DNA from: Halocynthiibacter styelae
Lineage (GTDB): Bacteria; Pseudomonadota; Alphaproteobacteria; Rhodobacterales; Rhodobacteraceae
DNA: 64,000 nucleotides
NCBI RefSeq assembly: GCF_016123485.1
Contig: NZ_JADCKQ010000007.1
Location: 124,001-188,000 of the forward strand
Direction: 5' to 3'
In this document: one piece after another, positions 44,307-52,448 of the stretch
Position numbering within the stretch: position 1 is the stretch's first letter
How the letters are laid out: every line of letters starts with the position of its first letter
Translations under genes and position numbers: made by a program
Notes under the pieces: generated by a model
What the model was told of the DNA's origin: nothing
Seen by the model: only the letters and a program-made list of their open reading frames with translations
The model's database searches: none

Positions 44307-45227
44307 ATGGATCTCGCACTTTTGGTTCTGCCGGTCTTTCTGACCATCCTCTGTGGCTATGGGCTTGCGGTCAGTGGTGGCCTGCCTGCGGATCAGTGGA
44401 CCGGGGTTGAGGTCATGAGTTTCCGTTTGCTGATTCCGGCGGTTCTGATCGGGGCGATCGCAGAATCAGATCTGGAAATGTCGCGCTTTGGCCCGCTGAT
44501 TGCCATGCTGGTGCTGACTTTGGTGATCCTTGGCGTTCTGATGTTCCTGCTGCGTCTGATCCTGCCACAAAGCCGGATGGATGATGCGTCTTTCACCACT
44601 CTTTTCCAGTCTGCCACCCGCTGGAACGGGTTTATTGGTCTGGCACTGGCGGAACAGATTGCAGGGCAGGAGGGGATCCTATTGATCGCGGTCGTCATGG
44701 CGTTTCTGATTCCGCTGATCAATATCGTGAACATCATTATGCTGTCCGTCTATGGGCCGGGGCAATTCAGTCTGAAAGTGATGATGAAAACCATTGTGAC
44801 AAATCCACTGGTCCAGGCCTGTGCCATTGGTCTGACGCTGAGTGTATCCGGTCTGAGCATCCCAGGCCCCATTGCACAATCCCTTGATTTTATTGGACGC
44901 GCAGCGCTTGGTGTGGGGCTGTTGGCGGTGGGGGCCGGCATCACTTTCCGTCGTTTGTTGCGGGTTGGACCACTGGTCGTGCTGGGCCTGATCCTGCGTC
45001 CGCTGCTGGCCCCCGCGATCTTCATCTTGCTTGGATCCTGGGTAGGACTTGTGCCGTTGCAACTGCTGATTGGGGCGATGGTCATGGCGGTGCCTGCGGC
45101 GGCAAACGGTTATATTATCGCGCGGCGTATGGGCGGGAATGCAGGGCTGTATGCGGATATTATGACATGGCAGGCGATTGCCGGGATGCTGGTTTTGCCC
45201 GGACTTTTGTATCTTTTACCGCTTTAA
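44307..45227 (+). CDS. AEC family transporter
   Basis: A 306-residue membrane protein with about ten hydrophobic segments in two halves, 'SFRLLIPAVLIGAIAESDLE' in the first and 'GAMVMAVPAAANGYIIARRM' in the second. This matches the auxin efflux carrier family, whose bacterial members move organic acids such as malate. The substrate is not readable; divergence from fumC hints at C4 acids (inference). The ATG at 44307 has AAGGA 8 bases upstream. The 8-bp tandem array begins 44 bases after the stop. Confidence 0.87.
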   Translation: MDLALLVLPVFLTILCGYGLAVSGGLPADQWTGVEVMSFRLLIPAVLIGAIAESDLEMSRFGPLIAMLVLTLVILGVLMFLLRLILPQSRMDDASFTTLFQSATRWNGFIGLALAEQIAGQEGILLIAVVMAFLIPLINIVNIIMLSVYGPGQFSLKVMMKTIVTNPLVQACAIGLTLSVSGLSIPGPIAQSLDFIGRAALGVGLLAVGAGITFRRLLRVGPLVVLGLILRPLLAPAIFILLGSWVGLVPLQLLIGAMVMAVPAAANGYIIARRMGGNAGLYADIMTWQAIAGMLVLPGLLYLLPL

Positions 45228-45270
45228 AGACGATACCCCTTGCCGACGTTTTCTGAACAACGTCAGTTCA

Positions 45271-45386
45271 CTGGAAAACTGGAAAACTGGAAAACTGGAA
45301 AACTGGAAAACTGGAAAACTGGAAAACTGGAAAACTGGAAAACTGGAAAACTGGAAAACTGGAAAACTGGAAAACTGGAAAACTGG
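45271..45386 (+). repeat. perfect 8-bp tandem array, 14.5 copies of CTGGAAAA
   Basis: CTGGAAAA is repeated 14 times without an error and ends in a half copy (CTGG) at 45386; the length is 116 bases. It lies in the spacer after the AEC permease gene. Since 8 is not a multiple of 3, all three frames read through it as KLENWKTG-type peptide, which explains the open frame over it. A perfect array of this length is expected to vary by replication slippage. Confidence 0.97.
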
Positions 45387-45708
45387 TTTTGTTAACCTTA
45401 GGGGGCGCCGATTGTGCAGCTGCGCACGCTCACCTCACGTTTTCTCAATCCCTCACAGGCATCTTTGACCGCGTCATGACATCAGCAGGCCACCAGACCT
45501 GCACCAACGGAAACGTCCTGATTGGAGCGTAAAACACTCCAGGGACCGTGAAAAAGCTTTCTCACACAGGGGTGAAAACCCTGAATCGTGGGGTTCCGGA
45601 TGGCGGCGCCGCCTTTTTATAAACGGCAATGATGATCCAGATGATGAGCAAATGAAAAACCGCACAGGCCCGGCAAGGCCTATGCGGTGGATTTTGCATG
45701 CCTGAGCC
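45387..45708. other. gene-free spacer with several hairpins
   Basis: No credible gene is seen here. On the minus strand it holds a CAGGG-TTTTCA-CCCTG-type hairpin (about 45573-45590), GGAGTG-TTTTA-CGCTCC (about 45526-45543), and the GC palindrome GGCGGCGCCGCC followed on the plus strand by TTTTTAT (about 45602-45619). The last could end AEC permease transcription. A small RNA is possible but not demonstrated. Confidence 0.4.
45654..45690 (-). terminator. rho-independent terminator after sspB
   Basis: Minus-strand stem CCGCATAGGCC/GGCCTGTGCGG with a short loop, followed by TTTTTCATTT. The sspB stop is at 45709. Confidence 0.82.
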
Positions 45709-46206
45709 TTACTTGCGGAAGGCATCCAGACTGACGACTTCCGCTTCATGCGGTGTATCGTCTTCAGCGTTTTCTTCCATGGGGGCTTCCGGGATCTCGT
45801 CATTTTCAGGATCCGGATCATGGTCGTCATCGTCATCACTGTGATGTTCAAAGCGCAACCCGAATTCGACAGAGGGATCAACAAAAGTCACCAGCGAATC
45901 CCATGGAATGAACAAGGGTTCGGGCTGATCCCCAAAATTCAGGGTAATCGAAAACCCATCATCACCAACATCCAGATTTTCGAACCAATGCTGCACAACC
46001 ACGGTCATTTCACCGGGATAGCGATCATTCAGCCAATCTGCGAGTCGCGCATCCGGATGGTTCGTGTCAAAGGTGATGAAAAAGTGATGATCCCCGGGCA
46101 GGCCGTTTTCAGAAACGTCCGTCAGCACGTTACGGATAAGAAGACGCAGGGCGTCATGCATCAGGTTGCCATAATCAATGCTGTCGTTTTCAGGGCTGTC
46201 GGACAT
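45709..46206 (-). CDS. sspB: SspB-family ClpXP adaptor
   Basis: A 165-residue protein. The substrate-binding domain (about 10-120) contains 'FFITFDTNHPDARLADWLND' and 'LNFGDQPEPLFIPWDSLVTF'. A flexible acidic linker (about 120-155) leads to the C-terminal ClpX-binding tail 'VVSLDAFRK'. SspB tethers ssrA-tagged proteins to ClpXP for degradation. The tmRNA gene that writes those tags is only 2.1 kb away in this window. The start has AAAGAGA upstream. Confidence 0.92.
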   Translation of the reverse strand: MSDSPENDSIDYGNLMHDALRLLIRNVLTDVSENGLPGDHHFFITFDTNHPDARLADWLNDRYPGEMTVVVQHWFENLDVGDDGFSITLNFGDQPEPLFIPWDSLVTFVDPSVEFGLRFEHHSDDDDDHDPDPENDEIPEAPMEENAEDDTPHEAEVVSLDAFRK

Positions 46207-46332
46207 CTGTAATCTCTTTTTATTCCGCCTTATATGTCAGGCACTTTCCCTAATCATAATTGATTCCTTTGCGAATGACAGCCCTTTGAATCAGACCTTC
46301 AGAAAGGGTCATAATTTCTAAGGGGGCGGGAT

Positions 46333-47628
46333 TCAGAAAAACTGTGTAAGCCCGCCTGCAAGTGCCATAAGTCCCAGCACATAAAGCAGGTTCCATTTCC
46401 GGCGGATCAGCAACCAGGCCGCCAGCAATGCCAAAAGGAATGCGGTCAGGTTCAGGCTGCTCAGGACGGGCAGGGGCAGTGCAAAAATGCCTTTCTGCCA
46501 TGTCGTGACGTCAACAAAAAACACATGCAGGGCAAACCAGATCGACAGGTTGGCAATCACCCCGACAACCGCAGCCGTGATGGCCTGAAGCCCCGCGCGC
46601 AGGCGTGGCTGCGCCATCAGCCGGTCAATCCATGGCGCACCGGCAAAAATCCAGATGAAGCAGGGCACAAATGTCACCCAAAGCGTCAGGGCCGTATTGA
46701 TCAGCGCAAGGCCGATACCGCCTTCTTTCCAGGCAGCAAGTGTTCCGACAAATTCAGTCACAAGGATCAGAGGGCCGGGGGTTGTCTCTGCAAGCCCCAG
46801 GGCATCCAGCATTTCCGGCGTGGTCAGCCAGCCCTGCACTGTGACGACTTCCTGGGTCATCCAGGCCAGAACTGCGTATGCGCCGCCAAAGGTGACAACC
46901 GCCAGCTTCGAGAAAAACAAGCCACTTGTGGTCAGAAATTCTGTATGGGGACTGAAAAGGACCACCGCGAAGGGCACAGCCCAGATTGCCGTGCCGATCA
47001 GGAAGGTCAGGGCGGTATTCCTCAGTGAGGGGGTGGCTGACGAAATGGTGGGTGTTTCATCACTGCGGGCAATCATCGCGCCCCAAAGACCCGCGGCGAG
47101 AATGATCACCGGAAAAGGCAGCTGAAGCGCGAAAATTCCAATAAAGGACAACACCGCAATCACGCGGCTGTGGCTGGCCGGGACCGCTGATTTCCCGCCA
47201 AAGGCTTTCTTTGAAACCTTAAAAAGCGCTTCCAGAACAATGATTACCACAGCGGCTTTAATGCCGAAAAACAGGCTCTGGATCAGGGGCAGATCACCGA
47301 GTTGCGCATACAGCAGGGCCAGCGCCAGGATCATAAACGCACCGGGCAGAACAAACAGCCCGCCCGCGATCAGCCCGCCCATGATGCCCCGTTGCTTCCA
47401 TCCCGCCCAGGTCGCCAGCTGCATGGCTTCGGGCCCCGGCAGCATCATGCAAAAGGACAGGGCATTGAGGAAGCTTTCCTCAGAAAGCCAGGGGCGTTCT
47501 TCCACCAGTTCACGGTGCATCAGGGCGATCTGCGCGGCAGGGCCGCCAAAGGACAGAATGCCAATGCGTCCGAAGACGCGGAACAATTCGGCAAGATCCG
47601 GGGCGGGGGGAATTGTGATGTTTTTCAT
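46333..47628 (-). CDS. chrA: chromate transporter, long (two-domain) ChrA
   Basis: A 431-residue membrane protein of two homologous halves. The first has 'GILSFGGPAAQIALMHRELV' and 'PGPEAMQLATWAGW'. The second has 'VTFGGAYAVLAWMTQEVV' and 'LAETTPGPLILVTEFVG'. This is the proton-motive-force-driven chromate efflux CHR family. The gene lies 126 bp downstream of sspB's start on the same strand, with no chromate reductase or regulator beside it. The ribosome binding site at 47628 is weak. Confidence 0.92.
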   Translation of the reverse strand: MKNITIPPAPDLAELFRVFGRIGILSFGGPAAQIALMHRELVEERPWLSEESFLNALSFCMMLPGPEAMQLATWAGWKQRGIMGGLIAGGLFVLPGAFMILALALLYAQLGDLPLIQSLFFGIKAAVVIIVLEALFKVSKKAFGGKSAVPASHSRVIAVLSFIGIFALQLPFPVIILAAGLWGAMIARSDETPTISSATPSLRNTALTFLIGTAIWAVPFAVVLFSPHTEFLTTSGLFFSKLAVVTFGGAYAVLAWMTQEVVTVQGWLTTPEMLDALGLAETTPGPLILVTEFVGTLAAWKEGGIGLALINTALTLWVTFVPCFIWIFAGAPWIDRLMAQPRLRAGLQAITAAVVGVIANLSIWFALHVFFVDVTTWQKGIFALPLPVLSSLNLTAFLLALLAAWLLIRRKWNLLYVLGLMALAGGLTQFF

Positions 47629-47704
47629 AACCCGGGAATTGGTTTTGAAAACCAGGGAAAGTCAAGACTGCAATCGTGTAACACAAGCCGGCCCAGTGCC
47701 GATA

Positions 47705-48196
47705 CTATGTATTTTCACGCGCGGTATCATACCCGCAGCTTAACCTTTCATAGATCCGCGAAATATGCTGCCGGATTGGTTTACGTGGAGATTGCCCTCT
47801 TTCATGCTTACCACCATAGCCGACGATTCTGACCCGATACATGCAGCCTGCAATCAAATCATCGTCCAGTTCAGTGCGTGGCATATCCCAGGGCAGCCAG
47901 GCGTAAGAATGTTGCTCTGGCAGAGTATAGTCACCCATTGAGGTGGAAATGAAACCGCAAAAATGCCCTAACCCGTTTTCCGGCCGTTCCGAACGCACAT
48001 TCTCATCCCAGCCAAAGAGGCGTTCAAATTTAGAATTGCTGCGGGTGTAACAATCCCTCGCGGCGTCATTGCGCAGCACCACAAAAGTTTGTTCATGCGC
48101 GAAAAACAACTGTTGATGCCCGATAAAGAGTAACAGCCCGCCAAAGATGATCACGGCCACGACCGCATGTGGTATTGATGGGGTGGCAGTTTGCAT
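47705..48196 (-). CDS. membrane-anchored protein of unknown function
   Basis: A 163-residue protein with one N-terminal membrane helix (about residues 9-28) and a soluble, presumably periplasmic, domain containing four cysteines ('ARDCYTRSNSKFERLFGWDE', 'LGHFCGFIS', 'AGCMYRVRI', 'RLSCGYD'). I recognise no family. It lies between chrA and ssrA, alone on the minus strand. It may begin 14 bases after a CCTCAGGA-type site. Confidence 0.6.
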   Translation of the reverse strand: MQTATPSIPHAVVAVIIFGGLLLFIGHQQLFFAHEQTFVVLRNDAARDCYTRSNSKFERLFGWDENVRSERPENGLGHFCGFISTSMGDYTLPEQHSYAWLPWDMPRTELDDDLIAGCMYRVRIVGYGGKHERGQSPRKPIRQHISRIYERLSCGYDTARENT

Positions 48197-48284
48197 GCGT
48201 CTGACATCCTGAGGTTATAAAAAGCTACACAAACGCAAATCAACCCTGGGGTGTTTTCGTTGTCAATCACATTAATTATATTGG

Positions 48285-48611
48285 AGTTGAAGAGGAAAGT
48301 GCAGGTTTCTGTTGCCAGGTACCTGCGAACCCCGCCCTACGCGGCTAGGCGAAGGGGCTTAGTTTCGGCGACCCGAACTGCTTACGCAGCCAGAGCCATT
48401 GCCGGAGCTTTGTTGTCATTTGCAACTAGCTTAAATCGAACCGATAACGGTGGTATCTCACCGAAACAAAGCTAACCCCTTTAGACGTCCGTCGATCCTG
48501 TTTCGACCCCAAAATCCTCAAATGAAGGATGGTGGTGGAGTCGCCGGGTACCGCCCCCGGGTCCGATCCGCTTATTACGAGCGCGTTTATGTTCATAGTC
48601 CCGAAGGACAG
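48285..48611 (-). ncRNA. ssrA: transfer-messenger RNA, circularly permuted two-piece form
   Basis: The minus strand encodes the tag frame ANDNKAPAMALAA followed by TAA (around 48424-48382). The gene is permuted: the 3' acceptor piece comes first (about 48611 to 48533), with a T-arm-like CCGGG/CCCGG hairpin, then CGACTCC and an encoded CCA ending at 48533. A 22-base intervening loop (48532-48511) folds as ATCCT/AGGAT and is presumably cut out. The 5' piece then starts at 48510 with GGGGTCG, which pairs with CGACTCC to close the acceptor stem (one G-U). The RNA rescues stalled ribosomes. A TATATA box lies just upstream, near 48622-48628. The outer ends are approximate. Confidence 0.92.
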
Positions 48612-48699
48612 GTGTTATATAAGTGTGTGCTTCGCGATTGAAAAGGGGCGTGCGGAAACTTTCAAAGTTTCCAGCCCGTTTTCTTTGAAAGAAAACGGA

Positions 48700-48939
48700 T
48701 CAGCGCAACACATGGACCGGGGCGTTATTGCAGAAAATGACGACCTGGCCGCAGTTTTCAATCGCGTGATAGCCGCGCCGGTCCAGTTCGGACAAAAACA
48801 GATCCCAGCCGGCAAGGCGTTCAATATCCCGCGCTTTACGTCGGATGATCTTTTCATCCCGTGCGGCTTTTGAGGAGAACAGATCCCTGAGCCAGTGTTC
48901 CGGCGAAAGAGGAGAATGAAAATGTGTCAGATCCTGCAT
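48700..48939 (-). CDS. small conserved protein of unknown function
   Basis: A 79-residue protein with 'HWLRDLFSSKAARDEKIIRR' and 'FLSELDRRGYHAIENCGQVV' followed by 'IFCN'. It recalls a small protein widespread in Rhodobacterales that is sometimes mislabelled as phosphoribosylanthranilate isomerase; I place no weight on that label. No ribosome binding site is obvious. It sits between the tmRNA gene and the FadR-type regulator, on the same strand as both. Confidence 0.65.
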   Translation of the reverse strand: MQDLTHFHSPLSPEHWLRDLFSSKAARDEKIIRRKARDIERLAGWDLFLSELDRRGYHAIENCGQVVIFCNNAPVHVLR

Positions 48940-48973
48940 CCGGGAAAGAAAGCAGAATAGGGTAAATCCAGCG

Positions 48974-49699
48974 TTAACGTTTTTTGCGCAACTCCATCGC
49001 TTTGCGGGCCAGTTCCTGGGTATAGGCGCTCAGCCGTATAAGCGCCCGGTCTGCCGCAAGCCCGTCCTGGCGTTCAATCGCATTGGCAATCTCGGTGTGC
49101 AGGGCGATCACCTGTGTCCGGTCGCGCTGACTATAGGTGATCATATTCATCAGGGGTTCAATCGCCTCCACCGCCGCGGCAAGCTGCCAGGACAAAACGG
49201 GATTGCCCGCACCGTCCACAAAGGCACGGTGAAAGGCAACATCAGAGGCGCAGAAGCTTTCATCAGAAAGCCCGGCCTGACCCTGACGGGTGATCTCGGC
49301 GCGCATCGTGGCCAGGTGATCTGCGGTGCGACGTTCTGCAGAAAGTGGTGCACAGGCCCGTTCCAGGGTGAACCGCGCTTCACAAGCGGTGTCAAAATCC
49401 ACCTCATTCATCGACAGCAGCAGGGTAGAGGTCGTGATCAGATCGCCGCGGGCTTCTTCAAAACTCAGCCGGTTCACAAAAGCCCCGCCGCTGGCCCCGC
49501 GTTTCGTGCGAATAAGGTTCTGGGCCGCAAGGCGTTTCAAAGCTTCGCGCACGGTGGGGCGGGAAACCGAAAATTCTTCGGACAACTCCGCCTCGGATGG
49601 CAGGCGTTCATCGACAATCAGCCGTCCTTCAATAATCGCCTCGCGGATCGCGGTGGCAATTTCGACAGACAGATCAGCGCTTTGTTTTCTTTCGCCCAT
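48974..49699 (-). CDS. FadR-subfamily GntR transcriptional regulator
   Basis: A 241-residue regulator. The winged-helix domain (about 10-75) has 'RLPSEAELSEEFSVSRPTVR' and 'GGAFV'. The all-helical FCD ligand domain (about 90-230) has metal-site residues in 'SDVAFHRAFVDGAGN' and 'LHTEI'. FCD regulators usually respond to small organic acids. The start has GGGGGAAAGAG. It is divergent from DUF2182, and a palindrome in the shared spacer is a likely operator, so it probably controls itself and possibly the DUF2182-DUF1326 genes. Confidence 0.9.
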   Translation of the reverse strand: MGERKQSADLSVEIATAIREAIIEGRLIVDERLPSEAELSEEFSVSRPTVREALKRLAAQNLIRTKRGASGGAFVNRLSFEEARGDLITTSTLLLSMNEVDFDTACEARFTLERACAPLSAERRTADHLATMRAEITRQGQAGLSDESFCASDVAFHRAFVDGAGNPVLSWQLAAAVEAIEPLMNMITYSQRDRTQVIALHTEIANAIERQDGLAADRALIRLSAYTQELARKAMELRKKR

Positions 49700-49725
49700 T
49701 ATCTCTTTCCCCCGCAGAACGTGAC

Positions 49726-49755
49726 GTCTGATGTAAATCTTTCAATTGTCAGACA
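49726..49755. promoter_or_regulatory. candidate operator for the divergent GntR regulator
   Basis: TGTCAGACA at 49747-49755 is a perfect 9-base palindrome of the TGTC-N-GACA kind used by FCD-type GntR proteins. A further GTCTGA at 49726-49731 is an inverted match to TCAGAC at 49749-49754. It lies between the two start codons (49699 and 49802). Confidence 0.5.
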
Positions 49756-49801
49756 TTTAAAAAAATTGCACAGTCTCAGCAAGAGATAAGGAGAATCGCA
49801 G

Positions 49802-50572
49802 ATGTTTGCAACGCGCATCAGAACTATGGGGGGCTGGCACTGGCTTGCGCTCTTTGGGCTGATCCTTGCGGCCTGGGTGGTTCTGTATGCTATGTCGCTG
49901 AACAGTGACCCGCGCGATCTTTCCGCATTATACGGGGCGCAGTTCTGGGCGGCGCTTTGCACGGTCAGCCCGGATGTGGCGGGCTTTGGCAAGCTCTTCC
50001 TCATGTGGGGGCTGATGTCTGCGGCGATGATGGCGCCGACGTTTCTGCCCGCGCTGGCGACCTATGAAGAACTGCCCGGCAGTGAGGCACGGGGAACGAC
50101 GGAACTTCTGACGGGTTATCTGGTGATCTGGGGCGGGTTTTCCCTGATTGCAGCCGGGGCACAACTGACATTGTTCATCTACGGGTTCGTGACACCAACC
50201 GGCCAGAGCATTTCGATCTGGCTGACGGCGGCACTTCTGATCCTGGCGGGACTGTATCAGTTCAGCAGATTCAAAGATGCCTGCCTGTCCAAGTGCCGTA
50301 TGCCGCTGACCTTCTTTATGGAACGCTGGCGTGACACTCGCTGGAATGCGCTGACCATGGGGCTGGAACTGGGCCTTGTCTGCCTTGGCTGTTGCTGGGC
50401 GCTGATGCTGTTGGGGTTTGTTGGCGGCACAATGAACATGCTGTGGATGGGGATCGCAACCCTTCTGATGACATTTGAGAAACTGCCCGACATTGGCCGG
50501 GTGGTGACCAAACCGCTGGGGCTGCTGCTGATTGCGGCAGGCTTCGCATATCTGGGCGCATTCGCGCTTTAG
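49802..50572 (+). CDS. DUF2182 membrane protein
   Basis: A 256-residue protein with about seven membrane segments. 'LMWGLMSAAMMAPTFLPALA' and 'LGLVCLGCCWALMLLGFVGG' plus 'TMNMLWM' are the Met/Cys-rich helices typical of DUF2182, described as predicted metal-binding membrane proteins. AGGAGAA precedes the ATG. DUF2182 genes are regularly followed by DUF1326 genes, as here after 23 bases. A metal-related role is inferred only from Met, Cys and His content. Confidence 0.87.
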   Translation: MFATRIRTMGGWHWLALFGLILAAWVVLYAMSLNSDPRDLSALYGAQFWAALCTVSPDVAGFGKLFLMWGLMSAAMMAPTFLPALATYEELPGSEARGTTELLTGYLVIWGGFSLIAAGAQLTLFIYGFVTPTGQSISIWLTAALLILAGLYQFSRFKDACLSKCRMPLTFFMERWRDTRWNALTMGLELGLVCLGCCWALMLLGFVGGTMNMLWMGIATLLMTFEKLPDIGRVVTKPLGLLLIAAGFAYLGAFAL

Positions 50573-50595
50573 GGGACAAACTGAGGAGAAGTAAC

Positions 50596-51240
50596 ATGGA
50601 TGGTGCCATGACGATGGAAGTAGGGACGGTTCCCTGGACAATCAAAGGGGAGCTGATCCTGAACTGTAACTGTACAGTGTTCTGCCCCTGTGTGGTCAGC
50701 CTTGGGGATCACCCGCCGACCGAAGGCTATTGCCAGGCCTGGTCCGGGATACGCATTGATGAAGGTCAGTATGGTGATATTGATCTGTCAGGTCTGAACG
50801 TCGGCCTGATGCTGGAAATCCCCGGCAAAATGGCGCGCGGCAACTGGAAAGCGGCAGCCTATATTGATGACCGCGCCTCTGACGAAGCTTTTGAAGCGCT
50901 GGTGCATATTTTCTCGGGTGCGGCGAAAGGCACGACTGGGCTGTTTAAGATGCTGGTCAGTGAATTCCTGGGGGCCGAACGCGCGCCTGTGGCGTTTGAC
51001 ACTGAAGGCAAGACCCGCCGTCTGACCGTTGGCAAGATCATCCAGGGCGCTGTCACCCCGATTGAGGGCAAAGACCCGGATCAGGATGTTGTTGCGACCA
51101 ACACCAACTATTGGATGGGACCGGACATCACGGTTGCCAAGGCCGATAAAGGCAAAGTGCGTGCCTTTGGCCGGGTCTGGGATTTTGACGGGCGTTCTGC
51201 TGAAATCTGTCAGATCGACTGGAAAGGCCCGGGTCGCTGA
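50596..51240 (+). CDS. DUF1326 cysteine-motif protein
   Basis: A 214-residue soluble protein with a CNCTVFCPC-type cluster ('LILNCNCTVFCPCVVSLGDH') near the N-terminus, typical of DUF1326 and suggestive of metal or Fe-S binding, and 'YCQAWSGIRIDEGQYGDIDL' after it. AGGAGAAG precedes the ATG. It is probably cotranscribed with DUF2182. A GCGGGGC/GCCCCGC hairpin without a T tract follows at 51262-51284. Confidence 0.87.
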   Translation: MDGAMTMEVGTVPWTIKGELILNCNCTVFCPCVVSLGDHPPTEGYCQAWSGIRIDEGQYGDIDLSGLNVGLMLEIPGKMARGNWKAAAYIDDRASDEAFEALVHIFSGAAKGTTGLFKMLVSEFLGAERAPVAFDTEGKTRRLTVGKIIQGAVTPIEGKDPDQDVVATNTNYWMGPDITVAKADKGKVRAFGRVWDFDGRSAEICQIDWKGPGR

Positions 51241-51301
51241 TCGCGGCTTTGGTGTGAAAAACGCGGGGCTGTTGCGGCCCCGCTGATTTACGGAGGTTTT
51301 C

Positions 51302-51364
51302 ATGGCTGCCATCGCCCCGTCAAATGGCCTGCTTCGCACGCCCTGCCGGAAGGGCAGGTGTTGA
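51302..51364 (+). other. possible 20-codon open frame with strong ribosome binding site
   Basis: ATG at 51302 is preceded by CGGAGG at 8-base spacing and ends at TGA 51364 (MAAIAPSNGLLRTPCRKGRC). A second frame just downstream (…VKTQDGTRKARLRAEFWN) ends before acuI. This could be a short leader peptide or the frameshifted remains of a small gene. Confidence 0.25.
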
Positions 51365-51433
51365 AGTGAAAACGCAGGACGGCACACGCAAAGCCCGACT
51401 GCGCGCAGAATTCTGGAATTGAGGAGAAAACAG

Positions 51434-52423
51434 ATGTTCAACGCACTTGTTGTGAACAAAAACGAAGAGGGTAAGACCTCAGCCGCAGTAGAGCAGATTA
51501 CAGTGGATCAGCTGCCCGAAGGCGATGTGACCGTGGCGGTGGAGTATTCCACGGTGAACTATAAAGATGGTCTTTGTGTCGGGCCAGGTGGTGGTCTTGT
51601 GCGCAATTACCCGCATGTGCCGGGCATTGATTTCGCCGGTACAGTCGAAGCCTCCGACAACCCGAACTATAAAGCAGGTGACAAAGTTGTGCTGACCGGC
51701 TGGCGTGTGGGTGAGGCCCATTGGGGTGGCTATTCCCAGAAAGCCCGCGTGAAAGGCGACTGGCTTGTGCCATTGCCTGCAGGCATTGAAGCCCGTCAGG
51801 CGATGGCTGTTGGTACCGCCGGTTTCACCGCGATGCTGGCGATTATGGCACTGGAAGATCACGGGCTGAAGCCTGGCAATGGTCCGGTTCTTGTGACGGG
51901 TGCCGCCGGTGGCGTGGGTTCGGTTGCGACCGCTATCCTGTCGAACCTTGGCTATGAAGTTGCCGGTGTCACCGGCCGTCCGGAACAGGCAGATTACCTG
52001 AAAAGCCTGGGCGCGACCCAGATCGTTGCGCGCGAAGAGTTGAATGAAACCACCAAACGCCCGCTGGAAGCAGAAACCTGGGCCGGGTGTGTGGATGCGG
52101 TTGGCGGTGACATGCTGGCGCGGGTTCTGGGACAGATGAAATACGGCGCGTCCGTTTCTGCTGTTGGCCTTGCCGGTGGGGCTGGTCTGCCTGCGACGGT
52201 TATTCCGTTCCTGCTGCGTGGCGTGAACCTGCTGGGCATCGACAGTGTTATGCAGCCATATGACAACCGCCTGCGTGCCTGGGAACGTCTGGCGAAAGAT
52301 CTGCCGATGGATAAGCTTGAAGCGATGATCACACCGGCAACCCTGTCTGATCTGCCGGGTCTTGGGAAAGATATCCTGAAAGGCCAGGTCAAAGGTCGTG
52401 TGGTTGTAGACGTAAATACCTGA
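51434..52423 (+). CDS. acuI: acrylyl-CoA reductase (AcuI, MDR family)
   Basis: A 329-residue NADPH-dependent reductase of the YhdH/AcuI group: 'YSTVNYKDGLCVGPGGGLVR' at the N-terminus, nucleotide site 'TGAAGGVGSVATAILS', and 'GLAGGAGLPATVIPFLLRGV' towards the end. In Roseobacters AcuI reduces acrylyl-CoA from DMSP breakdown to propionyl-CoA and detoxifies acrylate. The ATG at 51434 has GAGGAG 7 bases upstream. BCCT genes downstream could import DMSP or betaine, which fits. No dmdA or ddd lyase gene is in the window. Confidence 0.9.
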   Translation: MFNALVVNKNEEGKTSAAVEQITVDQLPEGDVTVAVEYSTVNYKDGLCVGPGGGLVRNYPHVPGIDFAGTVEASDNPNYKAGDKVVLTGWRVGEAHWGGYSQKARVKGDWLVPLPAGIEARQAMAVGTAGFTAMLAIMALEDHGLKPGNGPVLVTGAAGGVGSVATAILSNLGYEVAGVTGRPEQADYLKSLGATQIVAREELNETTKRPLEAETWAGCVDAVGGDMLARVLGQMKYGASVSAVGLAGGAGLPATVIPFLLRGVNLLGIDSVMQPYDNRLRAWERLAKDLPMDKLEAMITPATLSDLPGLGKDILKGQVKGRVVVDVNT

Positions 52424-52448
52424 TTTTTTGACTAAATCGTAAATAAAA

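Noticed and set aside
45271-45386. Tandem array considered as a CRISPR
   Set aside because: There are no spacers: units are 8 bp and directly contiguous.
45178-45468. An open frame across the octanucleotide array (KLENWKTG repeats)
   Set aside because: The peptide repeat is only the translation of the 8-bp array. The frame starts inside the AEC permease gene in another phase.
48251-48475. Plus-strand open frames over 48251-48873
   Set aside because: They lie opposite the tmRNA gene and the small minus-strand gene. The tmRNA tag frame and acceptor pairing explain this DNA better.
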